From the NCBI RefSeq assembly GCF_023168145.1, contig NZ_BQYK01000007.1, positions 90,605 to 152,036 of the forward strand: a stretch of DNA of 61,432 nucleotides, in the 5' to 3' direction. Source of the DNA: Sporosarcina sp. NCCP-2222. Lineage in GTDB: Bacteria; Bacillota; Bacilli; Bacillales_A; Planococcaceae. The translations under genes and the position numbers were made by a program. Below the pieces are notes generated by a model that was given only the letters and a program-made list of their open reading frames with translations, was not told where the DNA came from and did not search any database. Positions 1 to 9,853 of the stretch are shown piece by piece. The first letter of the stretch is position 1, and each line of letters begins with the position of its first letter.

Positions 1-68
1 TCTTATAGAGGAATCGGAATTCCTGGATTTTCTTTACGTTTCCTCATCACATTATTCATAGCATTAGC

Positions 69-461
69 TCAATCTCGAACTAACTTGCGCTGATAACCCA
101 CAGGCTTAGTGAATACATAGACGGCCAGTTGCAGCAGTACAAATAGCACCGTTACAACGATGACTAGCGTTTCAGGCAAGAACGGACTGAAATGGTATCC
201 TCTTTTTTCAAATTCGGTGACACGTGCCACCCAAACATATGAATGGAAGAAAGACAAACTATTTGCCACAAGTAATACGATGAGCGTAGACTTCCTTTTT
301 GCCAAGAAAGCCATAAATGAGACGAAAATAATGGTCACAATGTAAACAACCATGGACTGATTTGTCAGGTCGTCATACATGGATAAAAAAGCGAATGGGG
401 TGCCATAAAGGAATAAAATGAGCAGTGTGTACTTATTTAGCTTTATGATTATCTCCCCCAC
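69..461 (-). CDS. Hypothetical four-helix membrane protein
   Basis: A 130-residue protein that I do not recognise. It has about four hydrophobic segments (roughly residues 10-27, 37-54, 60-77 and 96-117) separated by short polar loops, and a basic C-terminal tail, so it is very probably an integral membrane protein with no large soluble domain. No catalytic motif is visible. It lies just downstream of, and on the same strand as, the SRPBCC gene, about 40 nt away, so co-transcription is possible. Function unknown. Confidence 0.55.
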   Translation of the reverse strand: MGEIIIKLNKYTLLILFLYGTPFAFLSMYDDLTNQSMVVYIVTIIFVSFMAFLAKRKSTLIVLLVANSLSFFHSYVWVARVTEFEKRGYHFSPFLPETLVIVVTVLFVLLQLAVYVFTKPVGYQRKLVRD

Positions 462-502
462 TGCCTAATAGATATTCGAAAAGAAGAGCTATTATTGAAA
501 TT

Positions 503-958
503 CTATTTGGAAACCGACATCTCTTCCCGTTTCACGTTCCGGGCAATTTTTTCAGTTAAACGTGTTGTCACTTTAGGCAGTACCATTTTAATAACAGGTG
601 ATAACACAGCGCCGGTTAGGCCGCCTGCATTCACTTCAACCGTCCCTGTCATCGTAGTTTCCCCCGCTGTTTCCTCAGCAGTGAACTCTCCACTTCCTGT
701 AAAGTTATCCGTAATGCCATTTAATTCAAAACGGATCATGGATGGCTCATGGAATTCCGTGATGGTTAACTCCATTTTCACTGTCTTTGTAAATCCTTTA
801 AAATTCCCTTCGAATGTCCAAATTGACTTCTGCTCATCAATTTGTTCATGCTCCTTATAAGCCGGAACCATGGTTGCCCAGTTCTCAATTTGACTCACAT
901 AATTCCATACGTTCTCTACAGATGCAGGAATGATTACAGAATGAGACGCGATTGCCAT
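503..958 (-). CDS. SRPBCC/CoxG-like family protein
   Basis: A 151-residue protein with the START/SRPBCC lipid-binding fold pattern. It opens with a segment like those of CoxG and polyketide-cyclase-like proteins (HSVIIPASVENVWNYVSQIE), followed by alternating beta strands, the glycine-rich FTGSGEFTAEE stretch and a long C-terminal helix. Family members form a hydrophobic cavity for small ligands. CoxG proteins proper are linked to CO dehydrogenase assembly, but no such genes are nearby, so only the fold is assigned. It is a soluble cytoplasmic protein, and its length is normal for a single-domain member. Confidence 0.75.
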   Translation of the reverse strand: MAIASHSVIIPASVENVWNYVSQIENWATMVPAYKEHEQIDEQKSIWTFEGNFKGFTKTVKMELTITEFHEPSMIRFELNGITDNFTGSGEFTAEETAGETTMTGTVEVNAGGLTGAVLSPVIKMVLPKVTTRLTEKIARNVKREEMSVSK

Positions 959-1187
959 ACATTTTCACTACTTTCTTTTCAATTAATAATAGGACTGCAT
1001 AACAACCATTTTAGCATTTTGATTGTTAAAATTCACCTTTTGTTTGGGTGAAAATTCAAATGGCATGCAACCGTTTAATTACATAGATACATGCAAGCGA
1101 CAGATAGAAGTACTATCCAACAAAATGCTAGTCCCAATTTTCGGGGTGCTTTTTTCTACTAGATGCTAACGTATCTGTAGCAGCTTC

Positions 1188-2372
1188 CTATGCATATGAG
1201 TGAAGACCTGCAATAATCAAGTTCACGGCAATTAAGTTGAACATGATGATAATGAAACCAATGACTGCTAGCCATGCGGATTTCTTTCCTTCCCATCCGC
1301 GAGATAGCCGCAAGTGAAGATAGGCCGCATAGAATAGCCATGTAATGAGAGCCCAGACTTCTTTCGGATCCCACCCCCAAAAGCGGGACCATGCCTCATG
1401 TGCCCAAATCATAGCAAAAATAAGGGCGCCAAGCGTGAAAACAGGAAACCCGATAAGGACGGACCGATAACCGATTTCATCCATCACTTGTGAATTCGCC
1501 TTTTTTGCAAACGGTTGGAACAATGTCGCTACAGGGCGACGTAATACCAGTCTAAGCAATAAATAAAGAAGTGTACCAGTACCAACTGACCATACAAATG
1601 TGGTTAAGGTTTTCGCGTTAACAATTGCCGGCATTTCTGCGAGTGGTGACATTTTATCCGGTGTGAGAGATTCATACTCATTCATCCCGAATAACGGTGG
1701 GTAGTTATAGACGATTTGGGCCTGTTGCTCATTTTTATTGATGTAGGTGAATTTTGCTTCATATCCCATTATCGCAAACGTCGAAGATGACAAGATAAAA
1801 CCAATAACAAGGATAAGGGTGAATATAACGGCTTCCAACCAAAATCTTTGCTTGGATCGTTTCGTTAGATCCGTATTTTTCAATAAAAATACAAGACCAG
1901 CAACAGCACTAATCGCGAGAATTGCCTCACCAATAGCAGCTGTTATTACATGAATCGTCAGCCAGTAGGTTTGAAGAGCAGGAATTAACGGCGTGAGCTC
2001 CCTTGGGAACATACTTGCATATCCGACCAGGACAACAGCAAGCGGGAGTGCAAACAATCCAAGTGAGGGCGTCCGGTATATGAAAAATAGCAAGATGAAT
2101 GCGCAAACAACCATCATTGCAAAAGCTGTAATGAATTCAAACATGTTACTTACTGGTGCATGTGCTGATGCAATCCATCTTGTGATGAAGTAGCCCAAAT
2201 GAGCAATGAAACCGAGAATTGTCACACCGATTGCAATTTTTCCCCATCGATTATTTGCATATACCTCTTTAGATTTTGAGCCTTTTACGGCCCCGCCAAA
2301 AAATAGTGTTGCAATAAGGTAGGCGATAAACGCAAAGAACAGTAGATTTCCACTTACCGAAGCCAGTTGCAT
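1188..2372 (-). CDS. resC: Cytochrome c biogenesis protein ResC/CcsB
   Basis: A 394-residue polytopic membrane protein of the CcsA/CcsB/ResC heme-handling family. In system II cytochrome c maturation, ResB and ResC form the complex that exports heme and ligates it to apocytochrome c outside the membrane. The tryptophan-rich signature [20 protein letters not shown] near residues 325-345 is the family's WWD heme-binding motif, and conserved histidines lie in flanking helices ([14 protein letters not shown]). The ATG overlaps the resB stop codon in TAATG, so translation is probably coupled to resB. Length and order match the Bacillales resBC pair. Confidence 0.93.
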   Translation of the reverse strand: MQLASVSGNLLFFAFIAYLIATLFFGGAVKGSKSKEVYANNRWGKIAIGVTILGFIAHLGYFITRWIASAHAPVSNMFEFITAFAMMVVCAFILLFFIYRTPSLGLFALPLAVVLVGYASMFPRELTPLIPALQTYWLTIHVITAAIGEAILAISAVAGLVFLLKNTDLTKRSKQRFWLEAVIFTLILVIGFILSSSTFAIMGYEAKFTYINKNEQQAQIVYNYPPLFGMNEYESLTPDKMSPLAEMPAIVNAKTLTTFVWSVGTGTLLYLLLRLVLRRPVATLFQPFAKKANSQVMDEIGYRSVLIGFPVFTLGALIFAMIWAHEAWSRFWGWDPKEVWALITWLFYAAYLHLRLSRGWEGKKSAWLAVIGFIIIMFNLIAVNLIIAGLHSYA

Positions 2373-4021
2373 TATTCTTTCTCTCCTTCTATCTCTTCCT
2401 TATCAAAAACACTGTCTTGTCTATCTTCGTATTGAGGCAAGTTGGCATAAATAATCACTTTATCTAGCTCCTTTTTTAAGCCGAACCAGTTTTTGTTTGT
2501 ATGCCCAGCCACGATAAGTTGATCCTCTTCCCCTTTTTGAATCCATATTCTTCTATGATTCCAATAGGAACCTTGTGCCACACCGATCATGAAAATGATG
2601 CCACCAAGTAGTAAAATGTATAATGTCTTATCTTTTCGAACAACAAGTCCCGTAATATCCCGGGTCTCCGCACTAACAAACACAGCCTTATAATCATTCT
2701 TATTGGTTTCGAGTGTTTGGCGTATCGCGACAAAACTCATTTCCCCTTCTTTTTTATCCTTTGTTACCATTTTGAAAATGAAAGCTGGATTGTTCGGCAC
2801 TGGAGATTTGGACTTTGGTTCGCCATCCTCTATGCCATCAAAATCGGGATAAAAATCTTTTAACTCCACGTAGGCCCCTTCATTTAATCTGTAGAGCCTG
2901 TCAGGATTAAGAAGATCCACTGTAAATTCTCCAAATGATTTTTCCGTTGCTTTCTCGACTAATTGAAATGTCATCGACTTCAGTTCATCCAAGCGGTAAT
3001 CCATTTGGTATATATTGAAGCCATCAAATTGCAGTGGCTTGTTGACGATAATTGAATAGTCCTTTACAAACTCCATCCGATCTGACTGGCCCGGTAGACC
3101 CCCTTCTGCATCCTTATATAAGGTTACATCGGATTGAAAATTTTTCACGATTGTCCCTACTCGGTCTATCGCTTGACCAAACTCAGCGTCTTTCTCTTTC
3201 GAATACGTTTCAATAAGGAAGTCATTATTTTTTAGATAATAGCCTGGTGCACCAGGTATAGCACGCGTCTCACCCTCTCGTAGCCAAAGAGCTTCGTCAA
3301 CATAAAATCCAGGTAGACTTCTTAAGAGGACACCTAGTAGGAAGATGATCAGACCTGTATGATTAACATATGGCCCCCATCTTGAAAAACGGCCTTTTTC
3401 TGCAAGTAACGCTCCATCCTCCGTCTTCAGATTGTAGCGAAGCTCCTTTAGTTTTTCCTCGGCTTTGGCAAGAGAATCATTTGATTCGGGTACATGACCT
3501 TCACCGTAAATCCTTTGCTTTTTTAGAAATGAAAAATGTCGTTTCGTCCGTTGTTTTTTCAGTGATTTATAAAGTGGAATAACCCGATCGACATTTGCAA
3601 TGATGATCGACGTGCCAAGCATCCCGATCAGCGTTATAAACCACCAACTATTGTACATATCATAAAAACCAAGTCGATAATATAAAGTTCCTAATAAGCC
3701 ATAATGTTTTTCGTAGTAAGCTGCAATATCCACCTCAGTAGTTGCAGGGATAAATAGCTTTTGCGGGAAGAGAGTTCCGATTGCCGAAGTAAGAAGAACG
3801 GCGATAATAATATTGATTCCTACTTTAACGCTTGAAAAGAACCCCCATATTTTATCAATGATAGATCGCTTATATGTTTGTGATCTTCTGGCCGCACCTT
3901 CGTAACGCATATCAATCAGCTTGCTTTTCTTTGCCTCTTCCGTCAGCGGTCTTCCACATCGTTCACAAAGAATTGTTCCGAAAGGGTTTTCATAACTGCA
4001 AAGGCATTTTATTTTGTTCAA
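2372..4021 (-). CDS. resB: Cytochrome c biogenesis protein ResB/Ccs1
   Basis: A 549-residue ResB/Ccs1 protein, the partner of ResC in the system II heme-delivery complex. It starts with a zinc-ribbon-like [19 protein letters not shown] (residues 6-24), as in Bacillales ResB. This is followed by the first membrane pair with [20 protein letters not shown] and the TLFPQ motif. Further helices occur around residues 125-145 and 220-240, then a large extracytoplasmic domain (about 245-460) and a last helix before the C-terminus. It is the first gene of a two-gene resBC unit. In B. subtilis, resA precedes resB; here resA is separate and divergent. Confidence 0.93.
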   Translation of the reverse strand: MNKIKCLCSYENPFGTILCERCGRPLTEEAKKSKLIDMRYEGAARRSQTYKRSIIDKIWGFFSSVKVGINIIIAVLLTSAIGTLFPQKLFIPATTEVDIAAYYEKHYGLLGTLYYRLGFYDMYNSWWFITLIGMLGTSIIIANVDRVIPLYKSLKKQRTKRHFSFLKKQRIYGEGHVPESNDSLAKAEEKLKELRYNLKTEDGALLAEKGRFSRWGPYVNHTGLIIFLLGVLLRSLPGFYVDEALWLREGETRAIPGAPGYYLKNNDFLIETYSKEKDAEFGQAIDRVGTIVKNFQSDVTLYKDAEGGLPGQSDRMEFVKDYSIIVNKPLQFDGFNIYQMDYRLDELKSMTFQLVEKATEKSFGEFTVDLLNPDRLYRLNEGAYVELKDFYPDFDGIEDGEPKSKSPVPNNPAFIFKMVTKDKKEGEMSFVAIRQTLETNKNDYKAVFVSAETRDITGLVVRKDKTLYILLLGGIIFMIGVAQGSYWNHRRIWIQKGEEDQLIVAGHTNKNWFGLKKELDKVIIYANLPQYEDRQDSVFDKEEIEGEKE

Positions 4022-4183
4022 TTCCTATATGCCCTCCAATGTTCTTCGTATTTATGATTAAAACTTATTGACTTCTTGTCTCACTTTCGTAAGTGTACAT
4101 GTCAATTATGCAATATACATGGAAAATATAAGAAAACTATGTGAACTCCTCATTACGCTTCCTATTAATAACTTTCCTTTATT

Positions 4184-4213
4184 AAAAAAGATGCCCATCA
4201 TCCGACAGGCATC
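4184..4213 (-). terminator. Rho-independent terminator after ccdA
   Basis: On the minus strand a GATGCC/GGCATC stem is followed directly by six T residues. It lies just after the ccdA stop codon and separates ccdA transcription from resBC, which starts about 160 nt further on. Confidence 0.8.
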
Positions 4214-4243
4214 TGAAAGCAACGAGTAGTACGGATTCTCGAA

Positions 4244-4954
4244 TCAGAATCCCATAAAATCACCAAAAAACGGGCTCAGCCACATTATTATGTAAGTCAG
4301 TCCATCAAAGAAAAGTAAAATACCCATCGCTATCATAATAAACCCGCCGATTTTCGTAATGACTAGATTATGTTTCTGAATCCACGTAACGCGTGTAATA
4401 AACAAAGATAAAAGGAAAAATGGAATTGCGAATCCAAGAACATATGCGAGCATATACCATACGCCTGATCCCGGATTTTGAGAAGCCAACATAAAAACAG
4501 CACCTGTAATCGGTCCGGTGCAAGGAGTCCATCCAGCCGCAAAGGCAATCCCTACGAGAAAAGTTCCAAAAAAACCCGCTGGGCGATTTTTAATGTACAA
4601 TCTCTTCTCCTGCATCAGAAACTTAGGGGTAAAAAGGCCAAGTATCATCAAACCAAAAAGTACAATGAAAACAGCACCAAGCTGACGCAGTAGATCTTGA
4701 TACTGATAAAAGAATGTGCCGACAAGTGATGAACTGTATCCAAGAAAAATGAAAATGAGTGAAAAACCAATAAGGAAAAAGATCGTATGGAAAATTCCGG
4801 CCTTCCTGAATCGATTGTTATCCGCCTTCAGTTCATCTAATGAGATACCCGTTATATACGAAATGAAAGGGGGATAAAGCGGGAGTGTGCAGGGTGATAT
4901 AAAATTTAAGAGTCCTGCACCAAAAGCAAGAACTAAGTTCAAATCTGTCACCAA
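4244..4954 (-). CDS. ccdA: Thiol-disulfide transporter CcdA
   Basis: A 236-residue CcdA/DsbD-type membrane protein with six predicted helices. It carries electrons across the membrane to extracytoplasmic thiol oxidoreductases such as ResA, keeping the CxxCH cysteines of apocytochrome c reduced. The two conserved cysteines are in FISPCTLPLYPP (about residue 22) and AAGWTPCTGPITG (about residue 144), each next to the family's prolines. It lies between resA (divergent) and resBC (same strand), so all functions needed for system II maturation are within 5 kb. A good AAGGAGG site precedes the ATG. Confidence 0.93.
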   Translation of the reverse strand: MVTDLNLVLAFGAGLLNFISPCTLPLYPPFISYITGISLDELKADNNRFRKAGIFHTIFFLIGFSLIFIFLGYSSSLVGTFFYQYQDLLRQLGAVFIVLFGLMILGLFTPKFLMQEKRLYIKNRPAGFFGTFLVGIAFAAGWTPCTGPITGAVFMLASQNPGSGVWYMLAYVLGFAIPFFLLSLFITRVTWIQKHNLVITKIGGFIMIAMGILLFFDGLTYIIMWLSPFFGDFMGF

Positions 4955-5227
4955 AAAAAGTAACCTCCTTTTGCTAAAACTACATATGATTTACTCTATA
5001 TAGGCCATTCATGTTGAGTAATTTCAAAGTTCAACTCTCCTCTCCTCCGAATTAATTATAAGGAACAAATATCAAGTAACTATGCAATGTACAACCGGCA
5101 CGAGAGCTAGCACATACAATCATGACAACATTGTGTCTTCATAATTTTTTGATAAACAATCAGTATAGTTATGTTATCAAAGGAATTATTTCTTATTTTA
5201 ATTTGCAATCTATGGGGGAGGATGAAA

Positions 5228-5761
5228 TTGAATAACAAAAAGAACAAACGACTTATCTTCCGATCAGTTGTATTACTGATATTGGCAGGTGCAATAATAT
5301 TTACAATATACGGTAGTCTCACAAAAGAAACACATAGTATATTGAAGGTTGGTGATGAAGCACCAGACTTCGAATTAGTCGACTTAGACGGAAACATCCA
5401 CCGATTATCTGATTACAAAGGCCAAGGAGTTTTCTTAAATTTTTGGGGAACTTGGTGTGCCCCGTGTAAAAAAGAAATGCCCGCCATGGGACGGCAGTAT
5501 GAGATTTATAAAGACGAAGGGGTGCAAATATTAGCGGTCAATATTGCTGAACCGAAATTAAAAGTTCAATCCTTTGCAGAGCAATATGGAATGGTTTTCC
5601 CTACTCTGATTGACAAAACGAAAAGCGTCATGCAAGCATATAACGTTAAACCGCTGCCTACCACTTTACTCATTAATCCAGATGGGAAAATCATTCAGAT
5701 CATCACAGGCGAGATGAGTGAAAAAGACATTCAGGGATATATGGAAAGCATTAAACCTTGA
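5228..5761 (+). CDS. resA: Thiol-disulfide oxidoreductase ResA
   Basis: A 177-residue membrane-anchored thioredoxin-like protein. It reduces the cysteines of apocytochrome c outside the cell membrane, taking electrons from CcdA. An N-terminal helix (about residues 10-28) anchors it. The redox motif NFWGTWCAPCKKEMP holds the CxxC pair, and the cis-proline is in KPLPTTLLI. I chose the TTG at 5228 because a perfect GGGGGAGG site (5214-5221) lies 6 nt upstream; the in-frame ATG at 5222 abuts the site directly and is less likely. The gene is divergent from ccdA. Confidence 0.9.
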   Translation: MNNKKNKRLIFRSVVLLILAGAIIFTIYGSLTKETHSILKVGDEAPDFELVDLDGNIHRLSDYKGQGVFLNFWGTWCAPCKKEMPAMGRQYEIYKDEGVQILAVNIAEPKLKVQSFAEQYGMVFPTLIDKTKSVMQAYNVKPLPTTLLINPDGKIIQIITGEMSEKDIQGYMESIKP

Positions 5762-5963
5762 ATATCTACTTTACTTTCTTATAAATGTAGAGTTCTCCAA
5801 CGTAAAAAATAGTTTGTTCATACTCTATGACTTTTCAGCATTTCGATCAGACATACCCACTTCTCTGTGCCGCCCTTTTTCGAATCAGGAAAAATTTGTC
5901 CCAAAAGTAAAAATAGTTTAACATATATATTGGGTGTAACTTACGAGGGATGGGGGCAAGTAC

Positions 5964-7769
5964 ATGATTAACGTAAAGCGAAAGTATTCTATCGAGCAAT
6001 TTATTGATTGTGAGAAACTGGTGGGGGTTTCGATTTCTCCTGATGACGAGAACATATTAATTGCCAGTGATCGTACAGGTGTTTTTAATGCCTATGCGAT
6101 TTCTCGTACAGGAAACAGTGTAGAGCAACTGACATTTTCGGAAGACGATATGATCCTTCCGAAGGGTTATTTCAAGGATGGCCGCAAGTTTCTGTATTAC
6201 AGTGACAAAGGCGGCAATGAAATAACACATCTTTATATGCAGTTGGACGATGGAACAAGCGTCGATCTCACACCTGGCGAGGAGGAAAAAGCGGAGTTTC
6301 TCCGATGGAGCCAGGATGAAAATTCCTTCTTCTATGAATCGAATAAGCGGGATCCACGTTATATGGATTTATATGAAATGGATTGTGACACACTAGAGCC
6401 GACATTACTGTTTCAAAATGAAGATGGCTACGTAGTTTCCGCCATTTCCCATGATAAAAAATATATTGCTTTGTCCAAACCGCGAACTTCAAATGATTCC
6501 GACATGTTCATTTACACGAAAGAAAATGGAGTGAAACACGTATCCGAACATGAAGGCGATGTTCAATTTGTCCCCGTCGCATTCGATTTAGATTCTTCGC
6601 ATGTATACTATCTAACGGATGAAGATCATGAATTTTTGTACGTGAAGAAACGATGTCTAACGTCAGGCAAAACAGACGTCGTCGCAAAGGAAAATTGGGA
6701 TATTCAAATCGCTCGCTTTTCTCCTAATCATAAATACCTTTACTACTATGTAAATAACAACGGAAGATCTGAAGTCCGTATTATCGAGTCTGAAACAGGA
6801 ACTGCCGTTGAAATAGCTGGTCTTCCTGAAGGCCAAATTAGTGGAGTAGCCATTTCGAAAATTGAAAGGTATATGGCGCTTTTAGTTAACCGGTCTACGG
6901 CTCCTGCCAACTTATATGTCTACGATTTTGAAGCTAAGGAATTGACTCGTTTAACAGACACCCTTAATCCGGAGATTGAGGAAGAAGATTTAGTAAATGC
7001 GAAGGTGGTACATTATCCTTCATTTGACGGACTCGAAATTCCAGCTATTTATTATGAACCACGCATTGAAGAAGGTGAAAAAGCACCTGCACTCATTTGG
7101 GTTCACGGTGGGCCCGGCGGCCAGTCGACAGTAGATTTCAGCCCAATGTTCCAATACCTCGTGAATCATGGGTATGCTGTACTCGCTGTCAACAATCGCG
7201 GCAGTTCTGGATATGGGAAATCATTTTTTAAGGCAGCTGACTTAAAGCACGGCGATGTGGACTTAGCTGATTGTATTGAAGGGAAAAAGTTTTTAATCGA
7301 GACCGGAAAAATAGATGAAAACCGAATCGGCATCATCGGAGGCAGTTACGGCGGCTATATGACGCTGGCCGCGCTCGCATTCCAACCTGATTCATTTGAA
7401 GTGGGTGTAAACATTTTCGGCGTGTCCAACTGGGAACGTACATTGAAAAGTATCCCGCCATGGTGGGAAGCGATGCGTGACCTGCTTTACAAGAAAATTG
7501 GCGATCCTTATGAACAAGCCGAATATATTCGCAGCATCTCACCACTCTTCCATGCCGAAAAAATCAACAAGCCGCTCATCGTCCTACAAGGCGCAAATGA
7601 CCCCCGTGTCCTGCAAGCTGAATCTGATGACATTGTGGAAAAAGTGAAAGCGAATGGTGTCCCTGTCGAGTACATTATTTTCGAAGACGAAGGACATGGC
7701 TTCACGAAACGTGAAAACCAAATTAAAGGTTTTCGGGCAATCCGAGAGTTTTTGGATACGTATTTGTAA
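5964..7769 (+). CDS. S9 family peptidase (acylaminoacyl-/prolyl-oligopeptidase type)
   Basis: A 601-residue serine peptidase of family S9. The N-terminal ~340 residues are repetitive beta strands of the propeller type that gate substrate access. The C-terminal ~250 residues are an alpha/beta hydrolase domain. The catalytic serine is S461 in GIIGGSYGGYM, the aspartate is D546 in QGANDPRV and the histidine is H578 in DEGHGF. The oxyanion HGGPGGQ segment lies near residue 380. No signal peptide is seen, so it is probably cytoplasmic and acts on short peptides. It is monocistronic, with a strong terminator after it. Confidence 0.9.
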   Translation: MINVKRKYSIEQFIDCEKLVGVSISPDDENILIASDRTGVFNAYAISRTGNSVEQLTFSEDDMILPKGYFKDGRKFLYYSDKGGNEITHLYMQLDDGTSVDLTPGEEEKAEFLRWSQDENSFFYESNKRDPRYMDLYEMDCDTLEPTLLFQNEDGYVVSAISHDKKYIALSKPRTSNDSDMFIYTKENGVKHVSEHEGDVQFVPVAFDLDSSHVYYLTDEDHEFLYVKKRCLTSGKTDVVAKENWDIQIARFSPNHKYLYYYVNNNGRSEVRIIESETGTAVEIAGLPEGQISGVAISKIERYMALLVNRSTAPANLYVYDFEAKELTRLTDTLNPEIEEEDLVNAKVVHYPSFDGLEIPAIYYEPRIEEGEKAPALIWVHGGPGGQSTVDFSPMFQYLVNHGYAVLAVNNRGSSGYGKSFFKAADLKHGDVDLADCIEGKKFLIETGKIDENRIGIIGGSYGGYMTLAALAFQPDSFEVGVNIFGVSNWERTLKSIPPWWEAMRDLLYKKIGDPYEQAEYIRSISPLFHAEKINKPLIVLQGANDPRVLQAESDDIVEKVKANGVPVEYIIFEDEGHGFTKRENQIKGFRAIREFLDTYL

Positions 7770-7779
7770 GATAGGATGG

Positions 7780-7817
7780 AAACAGGCAAGCCGCATGATT
7801 TGCAGCTTGCCTGTTTT
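7780..7817 (+). terminator. Terminator after the S9 peptidase gene
   Basis: A perfect 12-bp stem AAACAGGCAAGC / GCTTGCCTGTTT with a 13-nt loop, followed by a short T-rich tail, lies 10 nt after the stop codon. It could also end the opposing small-protein transcript. Confidence 0.85.
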
Positions 7818-7851
7818 AATTGGGATTGTGAACCCATAGCCATCTAATGAT

Positions 7852-8136
7852 TTATCGCAGTATCGCTGGCGGAATCCCCGCTTCTGTTGTGAAATAAGCA
7901 TAAAGCGTAAATAGCAAAATTAGAATCGCAATAGCTATAACAATCAGTGATAACACGGGTTGGAAGTGCTGTTTTAATGATTTTATGCCTATGATTAAGC
8001 TTAATAAACCAATAATTGAACAAACAATCGCACCAATTATGTTGTTCATTTTGGGCAAAATTGCTCCGAAGAATAAAATAAAGAATAATACCTGTAGGCT
8101 GATACCAATCAGCAAAGCATTTGGCTTCAGAGACAT
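7852..8136 (-). CDS. Small hypothetical membrane protein
   Basis: A 94-residue protein with three closely spaced hydrophobic helices (about residues 7-27, 33-52 and 60-83), almost without polar residues inside them. It resembles the short three-helix proteins common in Bacillales, but I recognise no family. An AGAGGGGAAGAG ribosome binding site precedes the ATG, which supports real translation. Function unknown. Confidence 0.6.
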   Translation of the reverse strand: MSLKPNALLIGISLQVLFFILFFGAILPKMNNIIGAIVCSIIGLLSLIIGIKSLKQHFQPVLSLIVIAIAILILLFTLYAYFTTEAGIPPAILR

Positions 8137-8263
8137 TCACTCTTCCCCTCTATCCATTATCCAATCCTATTTAATTCAAAAAGATGAAGCGCTGGCAAAG
8201 GAACCACATGACCTGTCACCAAACTATTTCGGCTAACACTCAAATGAATAACTGCTCGTTAAA

Positions 8264-8563
8264 TTATTGTGAATTTCTAATATGGCTTATTCGTTCTAAA
8301 AGTATAGGGGTCAAATTCAATAAGATCGAAACAATTGTCAAAAACCATAATGCCCTTTCCATTCCAGGTACTACATCCATTAAAGCTGCCCAATCTTCTA
8401 CTTTTACCCACCTAGATACAAGACTGTATTCTGCACAAAGTGTGAATGCTGTAAATGATAACCCCATCGCCATAGCAAGCTTATAATCCTTCCCTGCTTT
8501 ATACAAATAAAGATTGAATAAAGTTGCTACTATTGCGATGACTCCAAATAACATAAATAACAT
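8264..8563 (-). CDS. Small hypothetical membrane protein
   Basis: A 99-residue protein with three likely membrane helices (residues 1-20, 28-48 and 72-92) and a short tryptophan-rich loop (WVKVEDWAALMDV) between the second and third. Several genes of this kind occur in Bacillales with no known role. It is followed on the same strand by the 7852 gene with a gap of over 100 nt, so co-transcription is uncertain. Confidence 0.6.
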   Translation of the reverse strand: MLFMLFGVIAIVATLFNLYLYKAGKDYKLAMAMGLSFTAFTLCAEYSLVSRWVKVEDWAALMDVVPGMERALWFLTIVSILLNLTPILLERISHIRNSQ

Positions 8564-8590
8564 GACTAGCCTCCGTATATTTTTTATGCG

Positions 8591-8977
8591 TTAGTATTTC
8601 TCTATTTTTATATTTATTATTTCCTCACTAATGGTTACGTTTTCTGTTTCAGCAACTCTCTTGATAGAATCTTCAATTATTTGCTCAATCAACTTTTTAT
8701 CGACTTTTACCTTCTTCGGAAAACCTACTGATACATCAAAACTTCCAGCACCACTACCTAGCATGATGGATATGACATCCTCTTCAATTGCAGTTTGTTC
8801 TGTAATAGATGCAATTATTTCATCTTGTAGTTCAGATAATATTTTTCCATGTTCACTATCTGCTACGTTTTGGTCATTTCCTACTGCTTGCACTTGTTCT
8901 ACGTTTTCGCTCCCATTACATCCAGCCAATAAAATGGAACTACATATTACTCCTGAAATAATAGCTTGTTTGATCAT
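8591..8977 (-). CDS. Putative lipoprotein
   Basis: A 128-residue protein with a lipoprotein signal peptide: basic start MIKQ, a hydrophobic core and lipobox LLAGC with the lipidated cysteine at about residue 19. The remainder is acidic, with a glycine/serine segment (MLGSGAGSFDVSVGFPKK) and a C-terminal beta-like tail. It should be anchored to the outer face of the cell membrane. The ATG at 8977 was chosen because an AAGGAGG site lies 9 nt upstream; the longer frame reaching 9055 would put the signal peptide internally. No family recognised. Confidence 0.7.
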   Translation of the reverse strand: MIKQAIISGVICSSILLAGCNGSENVEQVQAVGNDQNVADSEHGKILSELQDEIIASITEQTAIEEDVISIMLGSGAGSFDVSVGFPKKVKVDKKLIEQIIEDSIKRVAETENVTISEEIINIKIEKY

Positions 8978-9166
8978 TACTACATTCCTCCTTGAAAAAT
9001 AAAGTGCATAAAATCTCTTACTTAGCTTGACGGCATCGAATGGAAAAAGTTCCAAAATAAAACACAGCTTTATTTTTCATTACAGCTATTTCAGTTGAAA
9101 AATAAAAGAGAGCTGCTTGAAACAGCTCTCCAGTCTTTAAGTTCAACACCCGTTACCCTAGGAATC

Positions 9167-9394
9167 CTATTTAAGAGATAGAGGTTTTTCCGGGCGATTC
9201 AAACAATAATTGCAATCAGGATCACTACATCGAGATTCCGTCCAACTATTACAGGCAGGACAAAAATATGTATCAAATTTATCATAGTAAACTAATTCAA
9301 ACTTGCATTCTGAACAATATTTTCCTTGTTCGATATGACCATACAATTCAAATTCATCTATTTTTACTATCCCATCTGCTTCACGAATTTCCAT
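9167..9394 (-). CDS. Small zinc-ribbon-like protein
   Basis: A 75-residue protein rich in cysteines arranged as CxxC pairs: CSEC near residue 27, CPAC near 45 and C-x4-C-x2-C around 55-62. This suggests one or two structural zinc sites. The N-terminal 20 residues are polar. A binding or adaptor role is likely for such proteins, but nothing in the sequence or the neighbours identifies a partner. A GGAG-containing site precedes the ATG. Confidence 0.6.
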   Translation of the reverse strand: MEIREADGIVKIDEFELYGHIEQGKYCSECKFELVYYDKFDTYFCPACNSWTESRCSDPDCNYCLNRPEKPLSLK

Positions 9395-9574
9395 ACGAAA
9401 TCTCCTTTGTAAAAGTTATTTTAACTTCATCAGACCTTCTTCAGACTATGGTATAACTATTCTAACATGCGTCACTGCTTGAAACGCACCTGATGATGCA
9501 ATGTTTCCCATTGCATTCTGAATAGTATTCAACTATAATTTATTTATTAATTTAATACTCCCATTTACCGATGG

Positions 9575-9741
9575 GATAGAGGTTGCTGCTTATAAGAGTA
9601 GGACGGACGAGATTCTATGAGATTGTGGACTCCGTTTGAAAGGATAAGTTGCCGAAGTGTGGATAGATCATTGGATATCCATGCTGGTGATGTTTTCGAA
9701 TAGGAACATCATTGTCACGTTTTACAACGTGGAGAACTATC
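9575..9741 (+). promoter_or_regulatory. Lysine riboswitch (L box)
   Basis: The leader of the permease gene contains the L-box signature elements in order. The P1 stem GATAG (9575-9579) pairs with CTATC (9737-9741). Between them are GAGGTTGC, AAGAGTA, GAAAGGA, TGCCGAAGTG and the closing GGAGAACTATC. These are the conserved core segments of the lysine aptamer, with five helices radiating from the junction. A terminator follows at 9768. Lysine binding should favour termination, so the permease is expressed when lysine is scarce. Confidence 0.9.
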
Positions 9742-9767
9742 TTCGGAAGGATTAACGCACTTATCTG

Positions 9768-9799
9768 CAGCCGTCGATTTTCTTCGAAGGCTGTTTTTT
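9768..9799 (+). terminator. Expression-platform terminator of the lysine riboswitch
   Basis: A CAGCC/GGCTG stem with a loop that can extend pairing (GATTTTC/TTCG) is followed by six T residues. It lies 27 nt after the aptamer and 55 nt before the permease start, as expected for transcriptional attenuation. Confidence 0.8.
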
Positions 9800-9853
9800 A
9801 TTTGTAGGTATGCTTAGAGTACCCCCTTCCACCATACTAAAGGAGTGGACAAC

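Noticed and set aside
503..958. CO dehydrogenase operon member
   Set aside because: CoxG similarity is at fold level only; no coxMSL or maturation genes are nearby.
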